Position numbers and translations under genes: made by a program
Notes under the pieces: generated by a model
What the model saw: the letters and a program-made list of their open reading frames with translations, nothing else
Told to the model about the DNA's origin: nothing
Database searches by the model: none
Shown here: positions 52,572-60,927 of the stretch, piece by piece
Numbering within the stretch: position 1 is the first letter of the stretch
Layout of the letters: the number at the start of each line of letters is the position of its first letter
Assembly: GCF_003116585.1 (NCBI RefSeq)
Contig: NZ_QEHM01000001.1
Span: forward strand, 310,001 to 374,000
Length of the DNA: 64,000 nt
Source of the DNA: Albibacillus kandeliae
GTDB taxonomy: Bacteria > Pseudomonadota > Alphaproteobacteria > Rhodobacterales > Rhodobacteraceae
Direction: 5' to 3'

Positions 52572-53465
52572 TCAGCCGGCGACCGAGGCGTCGTAGATGC
52601 TCTGGATGGTGGCGTCGATCACCTTGTTGAAGTCGTCGTCGTTCTGCCCGGCGGTCAGCCCTTCGGTCAGCGCGCGCGAGAAGGAGGCGATCATGCCCGC
52701 GTTCTGCGACAGGCGCTCGTTGGCCTCGTCGCGGCTGTAGCCGCCCGACAGCGCGACCACGCGCATCACGCGGTCATCGTCCACCAGCGGCTTGTAGTGG
52801 TTGGCGACCTCGGGAAGCGTCAGCTTGAGCATCACCTGCTTGCCTTCCGGCAGGGTGGCGAGGCGGCGGGTGATCTGCTCCAGCAGGATACCTTCGGCTT
52901 CCTTCTTGTCGCTGATGCTGATGGTCACCTCGGGTTCCACGATGGGCATCAGGTCGTGCGAGATCACCTGCTCGGCCAGGTCGAACTGCTGGTCGACGAT
53001 GGCGCGGATGCCGCTCTCGTCGGCGGCATCGATCACCGAGCGCTCCTTGGTCCCGAAGATCCCGGCTGCGCGGGCACGGCTCAGCAGCGCGTCGAGCCCC
53101 GGGATCGGCTTCATCAGCTTCACGCCGTCGGCTTCATCGGCCAGGCCCTTGTCGATCTTCAGGAAGGGAACGACACCGCATTTCTCCCACAGGTAGGTCG
53201 CGGTCGGAATGCCGTCGATCGCGCGGTCCATGGTCTGTTCGAACAGGATCGCACCGACCACGCGGTCGCCGGTAAAGGCGGGCGAGGTGATGATCCGGCT
53301 GCGCATCGCGTGGATCAGATCGAACATCTCGTCTTCCGACCCATAGGCGCTTTCTTCGACGCCGTAGAGGCGCAGGGCCTTGGGCGTGGACCCGCCGCTC
53401 TGGTCCAGAGCGGCGATAAAGCCTTTGCCCGAGGTCATTTTTTCCGTCTGATCGGTATTCGCCAT
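52572..53465 (-). CDS. fba: Class I fructose-bisphosphate aldolase
   Basis: A 297-residue aldolase of the bacterial class I type: KGFIAALDQSGGSTPKALRLYGV, VVPFLKIDKGLADE and MPIVEPEVTIS are family hallmarks. The Schiff-base Lys is probably in VMLKLTLPE. It interconverts fructose-1,6-bisphosphate and triose phosphates. It is followed upstream on the same strand by pgk, giving a small glycolytic group. Confidence 0.93.
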   Translation of the reverse strand: MANTDQTEKMTSGKGFIAALDQSGGSTPKALRLYGVEESAYGSEDEMFDLIHAMRSRIITSPAFTGDRVVGAILFEQTMDRAIDGIPTATYLWEKCGVVPFLKIDKGLADEADGVKLMKPIPGLDALLSRARAAGIFGTKERSVIDAADESGIRAIVDQQFDLAEQVISHDLMPIVEPEVTISISDKKEAEGILLEQITRRLATLPEGKQVMLKLTLPEVANHYKPLVDDDRVMRVVALSGGYSRDEANERLSQNAGMIASFSRALTEGLTAGQNDDDFNKVIDATIQSIYDASVAG

Positions 53466-53575
53466 GATCTGTCAACTCGCTGATCTGAGCGGCGCGCACG
53501 GCCGCCGGACATTAAGGTTTACAGGGTCTTAGGCAAAGCCCGGTAACGTTTCAATGTTGATGGCGCTAACAAGCC

Positions 53576-54763
53576 TTACGCCGTTTCCAGAGCAGCGACG
53601 CCCGGCAGGATTTTGCCTTCCATCCACTCGAGGAACGCGCCACCGGCGGTGGAGATATAGGTGAAATCCTCCGCCGCGCCCGACTTGTTCAGCGCGGCAA
53701 CGGTATCCCCGCCACCGGCCACGCTCACCAGCTTGCCCGCGCGGGTCAGCTCGGCAGCTGCCTTGGCGGCAGCATTGGTCGCCGCGTCGAAGGGGTCGAT
53801 CTCGAAAGCGCCCAGCGGGCCATTCCAGATCAGCGTCTTGGCCTTGCCAAAGGCCTGCAGGATATGCGCGACCGATTCCGGCCCGGCGTCGAGGATCATC
53901 GCGTCGGCAGGCACGTTCTCCGCCACCACGACCTCGTTCTCCGCACCCGCCTTGAACTCGCGGGCCACCACGGCATCCATCGGCAGCAGCAGCTCGCACC
54001 CGGCCTCACCGGCCTTCTTGGCAATGGCACGCGCGGTCTCGGCCATCTCGTGCTCGCACAGCGACTTGCCCACGTCGATGCCCTCGGCCGCAAGGAAGGT
54101 GTTGGCCATGCCGCCACCGATCACCAGCATGTCGACCTTCTCGACGAGGTTGCCCAGCAGGTCCAGCTTGGTCGAGACCTTGGCGCCTCCGACCACCGCC
54201 ACCACCGGACGCTCGGGCGCACCGAGCGCGGCCTCCAGCGCCTCCAGTTCGGCCTGCATCAGCCGTCCGGCACAGGAGGGCAGCAGCCGCGCCAGCGCCT
54301 CGGTCGAGGCATGGGCCCGGTGCGCGGCCGAGAAGGCGTCGTTGCAATAGACATCGCCGAGCGCGGCAAGACGCTTGGCAAACTCGGGGTCGTTCTTCTC
54401 CTCGCCGGGATGAAAGCGGATGTTCTCCAGCAGGATCACGTCGGCGGCGCGCTGTTCGTCGGTCTGGGACTCGGCCGCCTCCAGCGTTTCGTCAAAGGCC
54501 ACCTTGCGCCCCAGCGCCGCTTCCAGCGCCTTGAGCGTCACGCGCAGCGAAAGGTCCAGCACCACCTTGCCCTTGGGCCGGCCAAAATGCGCGATCAGGA
54601 TCGGCTTGCCGCCCTTGGCGAGGATATCCTCGATCGTCGGCACGATGCGCCGGATGCGGGTATCGTCGGTGACCTGCCCGTTCTCGACGGGCACGTTGAT
54701 GTCCACGCGCACCAGAACGCGTTTTCCCGCGAGGTCCATGTCGTCCAGCGTATTCCAGCGCAT
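53576..54763 (-). CDS. pgk: Phosphoglycerate kinase
   Basis: A 395-residue kinase: [61 protein letters not shown] and [12 protein letters not shown] all match. The ATG at 54763 has AAGGGA 6 bp upstream; an ATG two codons earlier lacks spacing. It forms ATP from 1,3-bisphosphoglycerate. Confidence 0.97.
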   Translation of the reverse strand: MRWNTLDDMDLAGKRVLVRVDINVPVENGQVTDDTRIRRIVPTIEDILAKGGKPILIAHFGRPKGKVVLDLSLRVTLKALEAALGRKVAFDETLEAAESQTDEQRAADVILLENIRFHPGEEKNDPEFAKRLAALGDVYCNDAFSAAHRAHASTEALARLLPSCAGRLMQAELEALEAALGAPERPVVAVVGGAKVSTKLDLLGNLVEKVDMLVIGGGMANTFLAAEGIDVGKSLCEHEMAETARAIAKKAGEAGCELLLPMDAVVAREFKAGAENEVVVAENVPADAMILDAGPESVAHILQAFGKAKTLIWNGPLGAFEIDPFDAATNAAAKAAAELTRAGKLVSVAGGGDTVAALNKSGAAEDFTYISTAGGAFLEWMEGKILPGVAALETA

Positions 54764-54892
54764 CTTCATTCCCTTGTATCCGGCTTTCAGCGGGGTTTTT
54801 CCTGCATTTGCACCTTGGGTCAATGCCTCACTTGGCAATCGGCGGTGCGGGGCTTAGGTATCGGCGCAAACAAAACATGAGGAGTGCCCCCG

Positions 54893-55399
54893 ATGGCCGA
54901 GATCAAAGACCCGGAAAACACCATCCTGATGGAGCTGAAAGACGGCACCGTCGTGATCGAGCTGCTGCCTGACGTGGCCCCGGCCCACACCGAGCGGATG
55001 AAGACGCTGGCCCGCGCAGGCGATTACGACAACGTCTGCTTCCACCGCGTGATCGAAGGCTTCATGGCCCAGACCGGCGACGTCCAGCACGGCGACATGG
55101 AAGATGGGTTCAACCTGCGCATGGCAGGCACCGGCGGCTCCGACCACCCGGACCTCCCGGCGGAATTCTCGCGCCTGCCGCACGACCGCGGCACCCTCGG
55201 CGCCGCGCGCTCGGCCAACCCGAACTCGGCCAACTCGCAGTTCTTCATCAACTTCAAGGACAACCACTTCCTGAACGGCCAGTACACGGTCTATGGCCGC
55301 GTGATCTCGGGCATGGAACATGTCGATGCGATCACCCGCGGCGAGCCGCCTGCGAGCCCCGACCGCATGATCAGCGTGAAAGTGGCCGCCGATGCGTAA
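54893..55399 (+). CDS. ppiB: Cytosolic peptidyl-prolyl isomerase (cyclophilin)
   Basis: A 168-residue cyclophilin with FHRVIEGFMAQTGD, NSANSQFFINFKDNHFLNGQYTVYGRV and no signal peptide. GAGGAG precedes the ATG. Its end overlaps the start of a second, exported cyclophilin by 8 bp. Confidence 0.93.
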   Translation: MAEIKDPENTILMELKDGTVVIELLPDVAPAHTERMKTLARAGDYDNVCFHRVIEGFMAQTGDVQHGDMEDGFNLRMAGTGGSDHPDLPAEFSRLPHDRGTLGAARSANPNSANSQFFINFKDNHFLNGQYTVYGRVISGMEHVDAITRGEPPASPDRMISVKVAADA

Positions 55400-55943
55400 G
55401 CTGACGCTCGCCGCCGCGCTCACGCTGCTGGCGTCGCCCGTGCTGGCCACCGGCCTCGACATCCAGGTCGGGGGCGAGGCCAACGGCACGATCCACATCG
55501 ACCTGCTGGAAGATGTCGCGCCCAAGCACGTGGAACAGATCACCGCGTTGGCCAAGGAAGGCAAGTACGATGGCGTGGTGTTTCACCGCGTGATCGAAGG
55601 CTTCATGGCCCAGACCGGCGACGTGGAATTCGGCCGCAAGGGCGGTGACATGCGCCGCGCGGGCATGGGCGGTTCCGACCGTCCGGACCTGCCCGCCGAG
55701 TTCTCCGACGTGCCCTTCGACCGTGGCGTCGTGGGCATGGCCCGCGCGCAGGACCCGAACAGCGCGAACTCGCAGTTCTTCATCATGTTCGACGAGGGTC
55801 ACTTCCTGAACGGCCAGTACACGGTTGTTGGCAAGGTCACCTCGGGCATGGACATCGTGGACAAGATCAAGCTTGGCACCGGCCCGAACGGCGCCGTCGT
55901 CGGCGAGCCCGACATGATGGTCAAGGTCACCGTCACCGAGTGA
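55392..55943 (+). CDS. ppiA: Periplasmic peptidyl-prolyl isomerase (cyclophilin)
   Basis: A 183-residue cyclophilin with a signal peptide (MRKLTLAAALTLLASPVLA) and the same core (FHRVIEGFMAQTGD, NSANSQFFIMF). The two genes share closely similar DNA in the core, pointing to tandem duplication followed by gain of an export signal. Confidence 0.92.
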   Translation: MRKLTLAAALTLLASPVLATGLDIQVGGEANGTIHIDLLEDVAPKHVEQITALAKEGKYDGVVFHRVIEGFMAQTGDVEFGRKGGDMRRAGMGGSDRPDLPAEFSDVPFDRGVVGMARAQDPNSANSQFFIMFDEGHFLNGQYTVVGKVTSGMDIVDKIKLGTGPNGAVVGEPDMMVKVTVTE

Positions 55944-55986
55944 CGGGCGCTGCCCCGGTTCGGCGCCGGGGCGAACGCCGCCAAAC

Positions 55987-57492
55987 CTACGCTCCGGCCT
56001 CCGGGCCGGGGCGTGCACTCCCGACACCGCGCAGCGCCATCCACGCGATTGCCGCGCTGATCAGGGACAGGGCCGCTGCCAGATGGCAGATCGCGGCCAG
56101 CCCCGCCGACATGGCAAGGGCATGACCCGCCGTCGTCGAACTCTCTCCGAAACTCGCAACTCCCCCGGCCCGGGCATAGGCGCCCGCCGCCAATCCCCCT
56201 GTCGCCGCGACCGCGATCAGACCCGCCAGTCGCGTCGCCGCGTTGTTGATCCCCGAGGCGAGGCCGGATTCCTCTTCCTCGACCGCTCCCATGACCGCCG
56301 TCGACAGCGGCGCCACCACCAGCGACATGCCCAGCCCTACAAGGCACATGGCGGGCATCACGCCCCACCAGAACAGTTCCGCGGGCGCAGTAAAGGCCAT
56401 CACCTCGTATCCCGCCGCCACGATCACTGCGCCTCCGGCCAGCAGCGGGGCAGGTCCCGTGCTCTCGGCCAGACGGCCCATGCGCGGGGACAGCAACGCG
56501 ATGAAGACCGTCATCGGCGCAAAGGCGATGCTGGTTACGATCTCGCTCTCGCCCCAGCCCGCGACCAGCGTCATCGGCAGGTAGAAGAACACCATGCTCA
56601 GCGCCGAGTAGAGGGTGAAGGTGACAAGGTTCGCCGCCGAGAAATCCCGGTTCCTGAACATCCCCAGGGGCATCATCGGATGACGTCCGCGCGCCTGCGA
56701 CAGCAGGAACAGGCCAAGCACGACCACCCCGGCCACAAGCCAGAGCGCACCCGCGCGCGGGTGTGCCTCGGTCTGTGTCAGGCCCCAGGCGATGCCGAGA
56801 AAGGCCAGCGTCGCCAGCAATGCGCCCAGCCAGTCGACCGGCGTGCCCGCGCGGGCCGGGTCGCGCTTGACCGCGCGCGCCAGCAGGGCGACCGAGATGA
56901 TCCCCATCGGCAGGTTCACCGCGAAGATCCAGCGCCACATGCTCTCCCCGCCAAAGGTCAGCACCATGCCGCCCACGACCGGCCCCAGCGCGGTGGTCAG
57001 CGCCGAGGCTGCGGCCCAGATGCCGATGGCGCGGCCCCGCTCGCCGCGCGGATAGGCGCGCGCGATCACCGCGAGCGAGCCGGGTACCATGATCGCCGCG
57101 CCAATGCCCTGCAGGGCGCGCGCCGCGATCAGAAAGGCAGGGCCGGTCGCCATCGCGCATAGCAGCGAGGCCGCCACAAACAGCACGATCCCCGTGCCGA
57201 AGACCCGCGCCAGACCGAACCGGTCGCCAAAGGCGCCGCCCACGAGGATCAGCGCCGAGAGCGTCAGCATGTAGGCGTTGTGGACCCATTGCGCCTCGGC
57301 CAGCGTGGCGAGGAGGGAGTCCCGGATGGCGGGGATCGCGATGGCCACCACCGTCCCGTCGATGAACCCCATCGCCGAGGCGAGGATGGCGGCGGTCAGC
57401 AGCAGGGGGCGCCGGTCGGCCGCGCAGAAGTCGGAAACGAAAACAGGTGCCGCGGGCTCTGCCGCCGGCACCTGTCCGGGTCTGTCAGACAT
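55987..57492 (-). CDS. MFS multidrug transporter, 14-helix DHA2 type
   Basis: A 501-residue transporter starting with a hydrophilic 35-residue tail, then ASAMGFIDGTVVAIAIPAIRDSL (motif D1) and GIGAAIMVPGSLAVIARAYP, plus ASALTTALGPVVGG (motif C), typical of EmrB/QacA drug:proton antiporters. The substrate is unknown. It lies 11 bp downstream of bactofilin on the same strand. Confidence 0.9.
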   Translation of the reverse strand: MSDRPGQVPAAEPAAPVFVSDFCAADRRPLLLTAAILASAMGFIDGTVVAIAIPAIRDSLLATLAEAQWVHNAYMLTLSALILVGGAFGDRFGLARVFGTGIVLFVAASLLCAMATGPAFLIAARALQGIGAAIMVPGSLAVIARAYPRGERGRAIGIWAAASALTTALGPVVGGMVLTFGGESMWRWIFAVNLPMGIISVALLARAVKRDPARAGTPVDWLGALLATLAFLGIAWGLTQTEAHPRAGALWLVAGVVVLGLFLLSQARGRHPMMPLGMFRNRDFSAANLVTFTLYSALSMVFFYLPMTLVAGWGESEIVTSIAFAPMTVFIALLSPRMGRLAESTGPAPLLAGGAVIVAAGYEVMAFTAPAELFWWGVMPAMCLVGLGMSLVVAPLSTAVMGAVEEEESGLASGINNAATRLAGLIAVAATGGLAAGAYARAGGVASFGESSTTAGHALAMSAGLAAICHLAAALSLISAAIAWMALRGVGSARPGPEAGA

Positions 57493-57503
57493 GGTGTCGT
57501 CTA

Positions 57504-58022
57504 TCAGGAGGCGTCGGCCTTGGCTGCGGGCTGTGCCGATGCGGGGTTCCCGGTCTTGGCGGGCTGACGCGACGGGTTCAGCGGATCGTCCTGACGCTGG
57601 ACCGAGCCCTCGAAATGCGCACCGCTCTCGATGGCGATGGTCTTGTGGATGATGTCGCCTTCGACGCGGGCGGTCGAGGTCAGGCGAACCTTGAGGCCAC
57701 GGACGCGACCGATGATGCGGCCGTTGATCACCACATCGTCTGCGGTCACTTCACCCTTGACGGTGGCGGTCTCGCCAATGGTCAGCAGGTGGGCGCGAAT
57801 GTCGCCGTCAACGCTGCCTTCCACCTGGATGTCGCCGGTGGTCTTGATGTTGCCGGTGATGTGCAGGTCCGACGACAGGGTCGACGCCGGCGGTTTCGGC
57901 TTCGGAGCGCTGGCCTTGAACTCGTTCTGAGAGGGCGAGCTCATTGCGGGAGTGGGAGCGGACGACACCGAGTCCTCATTCGCTTTTGAGCCGGGCTCGT
58001 TGATTTTGCTCTTTGAAAACAT
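57504..58022 (-). CDS. Bactofilin (polymer-forming cytoskeletal protein)
   Basis: A 172-residue bactofilin: disordered N-terminus (about 50 residues), then the beta-helix core (SDLHITGNIKTTGDIQVEGSVDGDI, IGETATVKGEVTADDVVINGRIIGRVRG) and a Pro/Ala tail. It polymerises without nucleotide and often localises wall enzymes. Its first 47 bases overlap the end of the M23 peptidase gene. Confidence 0.95.
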   Translation of the reverse strand: MFSKSKINEPGSKANEDSVSSAPTPAMSSPSQNEFKASAPKPKPPASTLSSDLHITGNIKTTGDIQVEGSVDGDIRAHLLTIGETATVKGEVTADDVVINGRIIGRVRGLKVRLTSTARVEGDIIHKTIAIESGAHFEGSVQRQDDPLNPSRQPAKTGNPASAQPAAKADAS

Positions 58023-59334
58023 TGTTCGCAGCCTTGATGTAGGTCATGGGGTTTACGGGTTTACCGGCAACGCGCACCTCATAGTGCAGATGGGTGCCGG
58101 TAACTCGACCGGTGTTACCCATATCAGCTATGTGGTCCCCGCGCGAGACCCTTTGGCCCTCCTTCACAAGAATGCGCGAGGTATGGGCGTAATAGGTCTG
58201 AATGCCGAAAGCGTGCTTGATTTTCACCAGCTTGCCAAAGCCCGACATCCATCCGGCATGGACCACGACGCCGTCGGCGGTGGCATAGAGCGGGGTGCCG
58301 TAGGCGCCCGCGAAATCGACGCCGTTGTGCATCCGGCGGCTGCCATTCTTGGGGTCGTGGCGATAGCCGAAACCGCTGGTGTAGCGAAAGGCGCTGTGCA
58401 CCGGCAGGGCAAAGGGTGCCTTCTCGGCGGCGATGCGGTACATGTTCAGCTGGTCCAGCTGGCTCAGCACGGCGTCGGCGCGCAGATCGTCGGCGGTCGG
58501 CTCCTCGCCGCGGGTGGAATAGCTGATCTGGGTCAGCGGGCCGCCCTGGCCGCCATAGCCGCGCCGGATCTGGCTCAGCAGGCTCTCGCTGTTCAGACCA
58601 GCGCTCTGGAACATGTCGTCCAGCGGCGCGATCGACAGCGCCACCGCATCCTCGATGCGGCGGAAGATGTCCTCGTTCTTCTCGTGCAGCAGCTTGAGTT
58701 CCAGCTCGGCCTCGTCGCGCTCATCCTTGGCGGCGCGGGCATCGGCCAGCATCTGGTCACGCTCGGCGGCGGTGCTCTCCAGCGCGTCGGACATGAAGTT
58801 CAGCGGCAACGGCGAGGCCTCGGCCAGCGCCACGTTGCTGTCCGCCGTCTCTTCCTTCAGCTTGGCAAGGTCGCTGCGCGCGGCTTCGCGGTCCTGCATG
58901 GTCTCGCGCAGGGTCTCCTGGATCACGTCGATCCCGGTGGAGAGCTCGTTGCGGCGCTGTTCGGAGGTCAGCAGCTCGGACTGCATCGCCGAGATGCGGC
59001 TCAGCGCGGCGTTGAACCGCTCCTGCGCGGCGCGGGCCTCGACGGCGCGGCGGTCACGCTCCTCGGCCATGGCGTTCAGCCGTTCCTGGAACTGCACCTG
59101 GTCGCGCCGGGCCTGGTCACGCAGGTTGCCCGAGCCGATGCTGTCCATCATCAGGATGGCCGTCGCGATGATGGCCCAGGAAACCGTCGCGCTGACACCT
59201 GCATAGATCAGCAGCTGTGTCGCAGGTTTGAGTCGGATGAAACGCGTGTCGGTCTCGGATTTCAGAAAAACGCGCCGCTCGGGAAAAAGCCTTTCCATGA
59301 TGGCGTGTGTCTTAATTGCCAGCCGTGTTCGCAC
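57976..59334 (-). CDS. M23 metallopeptidase with membrane anchor and coiled coil
   Basis: A 452-residue LytM-type protein: cytosolic tail, one membrane helix (about residues 40-65), long coiled coil (70-260), and a C-terminal peptidase with zinc ligands in HNGVDFAG and THLHYEV. It probably trims peptidoglycan cross-links. Overlap with bactofilin implies joint assembly, as with other bactofilin-LytM pairs. Confidence 0.93.
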   Translation of the reverse strand: MRTRLAIKTHAIMERLFPERRVFLKSETDTRFIRLKPATQLLIYAGVSATVSWAIIATAILMMDSIGSGNLRDQARRDQVQFQERLNAMAEERDRRAVEARAAQERFNAALSRISAMQSELLTSEQRRNELSTGIDVIQETLRETMQDREAARSDLAKLKEETADSNVALAEASPLPLNFMSDALESTAAERDQMLADARAAKDERDEAELELKLLHEKNEDIFRRIEDAVALSIAPLDDMFQSAGLNSESLLSQIRRGYGGQGGPLTQISYSTRGEEPTADDLRADAVLSQLDQLNMYRIAAEKAPFALPVHSAFRYTSGFGYRHDPKNGSRRMHNGVDFAGAYGTPLYATADGVVVHAGWMSGFGKLVKIKHAFGIQTYYAHTSRILVKEGQRVSRGDHIADMGNTGRVTGTHLHYEVRVAGKPVNPMTYIKAANNVFKEQNQRARLKSE

Positions 59335-59470
59335 GCTGTGTTCCCTAGTTCCATCCCCATGCAGAATACCTGTCCCATTAACTCGGCATTCTGAGGCAAG
59401 TGCATAACTAGGGGATTAACATCGGGCAAGCTGCGAGGCGGCCGATGGGTGGAATCCGCCATTCGATTGA

Positions 59471-59498
59471 GCAGATCGGCGAAATTTCGCCGATCTGC
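59471..59498. repeat. Perfect 28-bp palindrome
   Basis: GCAGATCGGCGAAA is followed directly by its exact complement. It lies between the M23 start and the DUF455 stop. An AAATTT centre gives an 11-bp stem if folded. A GATTAA-GTG-TTAATC repeat follows at 59514-59528. Confidence 0.75.
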
Positions 59499-59548
59499 AA
59501 GGGCTTGAGGATAGATTAAGTGTTAATCACTGTGGAAAACCCGGGGGT

Positions 59549-60370
59549 CTACCCGGCCAGTTGCTCGGAAAGTGGCCAGTAGAAGTCCGGGGGAATGCCC
59601 GCCTCGGCCCGTTTCTCCTCGTTGAACGGCGGCTTCAGCGCCCCGTGGAAATAGCGCCGCACCAGTTCGTGAAAGACCTCCTTCGGATCCCGGTCCTCAC
59701 GCCCGCAGAGGAAGTGGAACCACTTCGACCCATAAGCCACGTGCGAGACCTCTTCCGCATAGATTGTCTCCAGCGCCGCCACCGCCTGCGCGACATCCGC
59801 CTTGCGGAAGATGTCGATCATGCCCGGCGTCACGTCCAGCCCGCGCGCCTCCAGCACCATCGGCACCACGGCAAGGCGGCCCATCAGGTCCTCCGCCGTA
59901 TCCGACGCGGCGCGCCACATGCCGGCATGGGCGGGCAGGGCGCCGTAATGGCTGCCCAGGCTTTCGAGGCAGTCGCACATCAGGTTGAAGTGTCGGCTCT
60001 CATCGTCCGCCGCCCGGACCCAGTCGTCGTAGAACCCCATCGGCATCGGCACATGACCGAACCGCGCGAGGATGTCCCAGTGCAGGTCCACCGCGTTCAG
60101 CTCGATATGCGCCACCGCGTGCAGCAATGCGATGCGGCCCGCCTCGCTGCCGGTGCGGCGGCGGGGCACGTCACGGGGCGCCAGCAGTTCGGGCCGCTCC
60201 GGCCGGGCCGGATGGTCCGGCGGCGACCCGGTGCCCACCGGGATCGGCTCGGCGCCCGGCACGCGCGAGGCCAGCCATGCAGCCGCATGCTCGCGCGACA
60301 CGCGGGTCTTCTCGCGCCCGTCCGCGGTGCTCAGGACCTCGACCGCGCGCTCGGCCAGCGAGAGCGTCAC
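59549..60370 (-). CDS. DUF455 ferritin-like protein
   Basis: A 273-residue helical protein with ferritin-type metal motifs: LLHAVAHIELNAVDLHWD, ADDESRHFNLM and ETIYAEEVSHVAYG supply Glu/His pairs for a di-iron site. The family is uncharacterised but related to MiaE-type oxygenases. Its ATG overlaps the bcp stop by 4 bp, linking it to peroxide defence. Confidence 0.85.
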   Translation of the reverse strand: MTLSLAERAVEVLSTADGREKTRVSREHAAAWLASRVPGAEPIPVGTGSPPDHPARPERPELLAPRDVPRRRTGSEAGRIALLHAVAHIELNAVDLHWDILARFGHVPMPMGFYDDWVRAADDESRHFNLMCDCLESLGSHYGALPAHAGMWRAASDTAEDLMGRLAVVPMVLEARGLDVTPGMIDIFRKADVAQAVAALETIYAEEVSHVAYGSKWFHFLCGREDRDPKEVFHELVRRYFHGALKPPFNEEKRAEAGIPPDFYWPLSEQLAG

Positions 60371-60828
60371 AGCGCGCGCACCGCGTCCAGCACCTCGGCC
60401 ACGTGGCCATCGACCTTCACCTTGCGCCAGACCTTCGCGATCTTGCCATCTCCGCCGATCAGGAAGGTCGACCGCTCGATGCCCCAGAAGGTCTTGCCGT
60501 ACATCGACTTCTCCTTCCAGACTCCATAGTCCTCGCAGACCGTGCTGTTCTCATCCGATAGCAGGGGCACGCTCAGCCCGTGCTTGGCGACGAAATTGTC
60601 GTGCTTCTTCACGCTGTCCTTCGAGATCCCGAAGACCTGCGCCCCGGCATCGGCGAAAGCCTGCGCATCGCCGGAGAAGGCGATCGCCTCCTTGGTACAG
60701 CCGGGCGTGTTGTCCTTGGGATAGAAATAAAGGACCACCGGCGTGCCCTTCAGCTCGGACAGCGTGACCTCGCCACCGCCGTCCCGAGGCAGAGTGAAAT
60801 CCGGGGCGGCATCGTCGATATCTGGCAT
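60367..60828 (-). CDS. bcp: Thioredoxin-dependent peroxiredoxin (BCP type)
   Basis: A 153-residue peroxiredoxin with APDFTLPRDGGGEVTLSELKG and the peroxidatic Cys in YPKDNTPGCTKEAIAF. The resolving Cys five residues later is absent (GCTKEA), so it is a 1-Cys or atypical member; another Cys sits in STVCEDYGVW. It reduces peroxides. First gene of a two-gene operon with the DUF455 gene. Confidence 0.93.
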   Translation of the reverse strand: MPDIDDAAPDFTLPRDGGGEVTLSELKGTPVVLYFYPKDNTPGCTKEAIAFSGDAQAFADAGAQVFGISKDSVKKHDNFVAKHGLSVPLLSDENSTVCEDYGVWKEKSMYGKTFWGIERSTFLIGGDGKIAKVWRKVKVDGHVAEVLDAVRAL

Positions 60829-60927
60829 TGCGGGGCTCCGTGGTTTGCGACAAATGTGAGTTTCATAATAGTCCGTTATCGGCAACAATAAAGGCGGGCA
60901 GGCATTCATGAACGGTTCCGGCGATCT

